Positions 62,161-64,000 of a DNA stretch of 64,000 nt are shown here, piece after piece. The notes beneath the pieces were generated by a model that worked only from the letters and a program-made list of their open reading frames with translations, made no database searches and was not told where the DNA came from. The position numbers and the translations under genes were made by a program. How positions within the stretch are numbered: position 1 is the stretch's first letter; each line of letters opens with the position of its first letter. The stretch is from Cyclobacteriaceae bacterium. Lineage in GTDB: Bacteria > Bacteroidota > Bacteroidia > Cytophagales > Cyclobacteriaceae. Location of the stretch: positions 1 to 64,000 of the forward strand of contig WFNR01000099.1 of assembly GCA_015488485.1 (NCBI GenBank), read 5' to 3'.

Positions 62161-63563
62161 CAGGAATGGTCTTTTCTGAATTTCTCAATAATCTTGTAAA
62201 GGGCCTTTTGGGTTTCCAAGTTGGTGAAGAAACGCAAAAGTTCCGTGTGTTTATCGAAATCCAAAATTAGTGCATTTTCGAGAGAATGAAAGGCTTCCTG
62301 GTAGTTGTTATCGGCAATATTATAGGCTGCCAGGCGGTACATGAGGTCGGCATCCTGCGGGTTTTCTTCCAGGCCCCTTTCGATGGTGCCGATGGCTTTG
62401 CGCAGGTCGCCCTGTTCGAAATACACATACGACCAGTCGAGCCAGGTTTGTGGCTCTTCGGGCATAAGCATGGCGGCTTCTTCGTAGGCGTCCAGGCTGG
62501 AAATCAGGTTGCCAACCTTGTAGTCGGCTTTGGCAATGGCCTGCCAGTAGAGCGGGTTGGCATTATCCAGCTTAAGGGCTTTGCTAAAGAAGTGCACTGC
62601 CTCGTACCAGCGCTCCAGTTTGCTCATACACAGGCCGGCTCCGTACCAGGCCTGGTCGTTAAGGTTTTCGAGCTTGGCAGCTTTCTGAAAATACTTCAGC
62701 CCCAGGTCATACTGCGCCATTTTCTCGTACACGGCCCCTATCATGTTGTACACCTCAGCGCTGGCGCCTTCGAGCTTAAGTACCTGGTAAAAGGCATTCA
62801 GCGCCTCGCGGTAGTGGCCCAGTTGCATGTGGGCGTTGCCCAAATTGAAATGGGCCGAAGAGAAATCTTCCTCAATAAGCACGGCATACTCAAAGGCTTC
62901 CAGCGCTTTTTCAGTTTGCTCAAGCCGGGTATAGGCAATACCCAGATTGAACCAGGCAAAATAAGAATACGGGTCGGTGTCGATAAACTGCTTGTAATAG
63001 CCAATGCTCTCATCATCGCGCCCGGTTTGCTCCAGGCAGAAGGTCAGGTCATAGAGGGCATTCTCATGATAGGGGTTGGCAGCCAGGGCTTTTTTAAAAT
63101 AATCGATGGCCCGCTCGTAGTTTTCACGGGTCTTCTCGATGGCGCCCAGGTTGTATAGCACTTCATCTTTTTCTTCGGCCAGCATCAGCGCCCGGTTTAG
63201 CTCCTGAACAGCCTCATCGTATTTTTCCCGGGTATGTAAAATATTACCACGCAGCAAAAATATTTCCGCTTCATTGGGTTGGTAATTCTCTGCCTTTTCT
63301 ATAATCTCCAGCGCCTTGTCGTAGTCTTCGGTATAATAATGCAGGCGTGCCTTAAGCAGCATAATTTCTACCGAAAAAGGATATTGCGTTTCTGCTTGCC
63401 GAACGGCTTGCAAGCCTTTTTTAAAATTACCCTGCCAGATATAGTGGGTGATTATTTCTTCATAATCTTCGAGCTCGAAAAAAACAAAGCTTTGCTTTTT
63501 CAGGCTGTCTTCAAACTGGCGAACCAACTCGTTGCCTCTTTTACGCTTAAAATCTCCTTCCAT
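62160..63563 (-). CDS. Tetratricopeptide repeat protein
   Basis: A 467-residue soluble protein (ATG 63563, MEGDFKRKRG) composed of around eleven TPR units from residue ~45 onward, for example AWFNLGIAYTRLEQTEKALE and AHFNLGNAHMQLGHYREAL. There is no signal peptide. It likely acts as a protein scaffold in the cytoplasm; the partner is unknown. It is the first gene of the TPR-comA-DUF368-aroE-uvrB minus-strand run. Confidence 0.9.
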   Translation of the reverse strand: MEGDFKRKRGNELVRQFEDSLKKQSFVFFELEDYEEIITHYIWQGNFKKGLQAVRQAETQYPFSVEIMLLKARLHYYTEDYDKALEIIEKAENYQPNEAEIFLLRGNILHTREKYDEAVQELNRALMLAEEKDEVLYNLGAIEKTRENYERAIDYFKKALAANPYHENALYDLTFCLEQTGRDDESIGYYKQFIDTDPYSYFAWFNLGIAYTRLEQTEKALEAFEYAVLIEEDFSSAHFNLGNAHMQLGHYREALNAFYQVLKLEGASAEVYNMIGAVYEKMAQYDLGLKYFQKAAKLENLNDQAWYGAGLCMSKLERWYEAVHFFSKALKLDNANPLYWQAIAKADYKVGNLISSLDAYEEAAMLMPEEPQTWLDWSYVYFEQGDLRKAIGTIERGLEENPQDADLMYRLAAYNIADNNYQEAFHSLENALILDFDKHTELLRFFTNLETQKALYKIIEKFRKDHS

Positions 63564-63615
63564 ACACAAAAGTTTGGTTCAAGATACGAATAAAATTAAA
63601 AAACCAAACAGCCGG

Positions 63616-64000
63616 TTATTTGTTTAACAATAAAATCCGCTCACAGGTCCAAGCTATCGAATCCTCCAATGTCCTGAATTCGTAGTGCAGGGCTTCCTTT
63701 ACCTTTTTATTATCAAACAGATAGTCCATACGGCTCAGGTTGATCGATTCGCGGGTTACAATGGCCCGGCTACCGGTCAGTTTGGCTCTTATCGTATCTA
63801 CCACATAGGCAAAAGTAAGGAGTGTGGTATTAACTTTGATTTTCGGGGCAGGTTTATTCAGGTATTTGCTGATCAGGGCAAATACTTCCCGGTATGGCGC
63901 CTTGCCGGCATTGAGGATAAACCGCTCACCGTTGATGTCGTTGAACAGCAGCAGCAGGATAATCTGTGCCACATCACGTACATCTACGTAGTTCATGGTG
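63616..64000 (-). CDS. NAD-dependent epimerase/dehydratase family protein, 5' end outside the window
   Basis: The frame continues past the right edge, so only the C-terminal ~128 residues are seen. They begin near the family element NYVDVRDVAQ and continue with GERFILNAGKAPYREVFALI, as in extended short-chain dehydrogenases that act on nucleotide sugars or related substrates. The NAD-binding glycine loop and catalytic YxxxK would be upstream. Substrate unknown. Confidence 0.8.
   Translation of the reverse strand, partial: TMNYVDVRDVAQIILLLLFNDINGERFILNAGKAPYREVFALISKYLNKPAPKIKVNTTLLTFAYVVDTIRAKLTGSRAIVTRESINLSRMDYLFDNKKVKEALHYEFRTLEDSIAWTCERILLLNK

Noticed and set aside
62286-63158. A 290-codon plus-strand frame
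   Set aside because: Antisense to the TPR protein; its apparent repeats mirror the TPR periodicity.

Overview
The window is chromosomal DNA of a gliding-type Bacteroidota, most likely Cytophagales-like; genus not determined. The reasons are a complete gldKLMN cluster behind a porP/sprF gene, a PorW/SprE lipoprotein, DUF4271 next to hemD, an ATP synthase operon that lacks atpD and atpC, boxes matching the Bacteroidota -7 promoter consensus TAnnTTTG ahead of many genes, frequent lipoboxes, and few recognisable Shine-Dalgarno sites. Base composition is near 50% GC, except for the first ~1 kb, which is strongly AT-rich. I found no rRNA, tRNA, CRISPR array, transposase or integrase.

Layout. 1-1330: end of an AT-rich beta-propeller gene and a gene-poor stretch. 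1331-7140: LolC/E-like permease and rbfA (minus), then a polytopic membrane protein, purK-purE and a metzincin-PKD lipoprotein (plus). 7218-12323: uvrA behind a repeat-bearing leader, a small membrane protein and a LytS/LytR-type two-component pair. 12320-13101: a duplicated gene end, a hairpin-rich repeat block and an intact small helical protein. 13241-24595: cyclase-family protein and hemW (minus), then Omp85-like protein, DUF4271, hemD, porP and gldK-L-M-N (plus). 24636-31342: uvrC, PBP1A and porW/sprE (minus). 31393-38233: M23 peptidase, bactofilin, atpZ, subunit-I-like protein and atpB-E-F-H-A-G. 38329-44641: UbiA-like protein, methyltransferase, a probable inactive YiiX-like protein (minus), multi-PAS histidine kinase and VTT protein. 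44647-51933: cysteine desulfurase, glmM, NqrM-like protein, mazG, zinc-ribbon membrane protein, alpha/beta hydrolase and dxs. 52054-53692: scpA, a repeat/hairpin block and ndk. 53878-57572: nrnA, two FKBP lipoproteins, rdgB and udk. 57648-64000: uvrB, aroE, DUF368/PopT, comA, a TPR protein and a partial epimerase, all on the minus strand.

Themes. Two type IX secretion/gliding modules lie about 4 kb apart, one attached to an Omp85-like protein and the other co-directional with PBP1A. Several neighbours concern the envelope: M23 peptidase, bactofilin, glmM, dxs, DUF368 and a VTT protein. uvrA, uvrB and uvrC all occur in the window but in three separate units. The least explained parts are non-coding: a pair of related dispersed repeats (7218-7338 and 52803-52951), two dense hairpin blocks (12377-12680 and 52955-53249), and a truncated, synonymously diverged duplicate of a gene end at 12320-12378.
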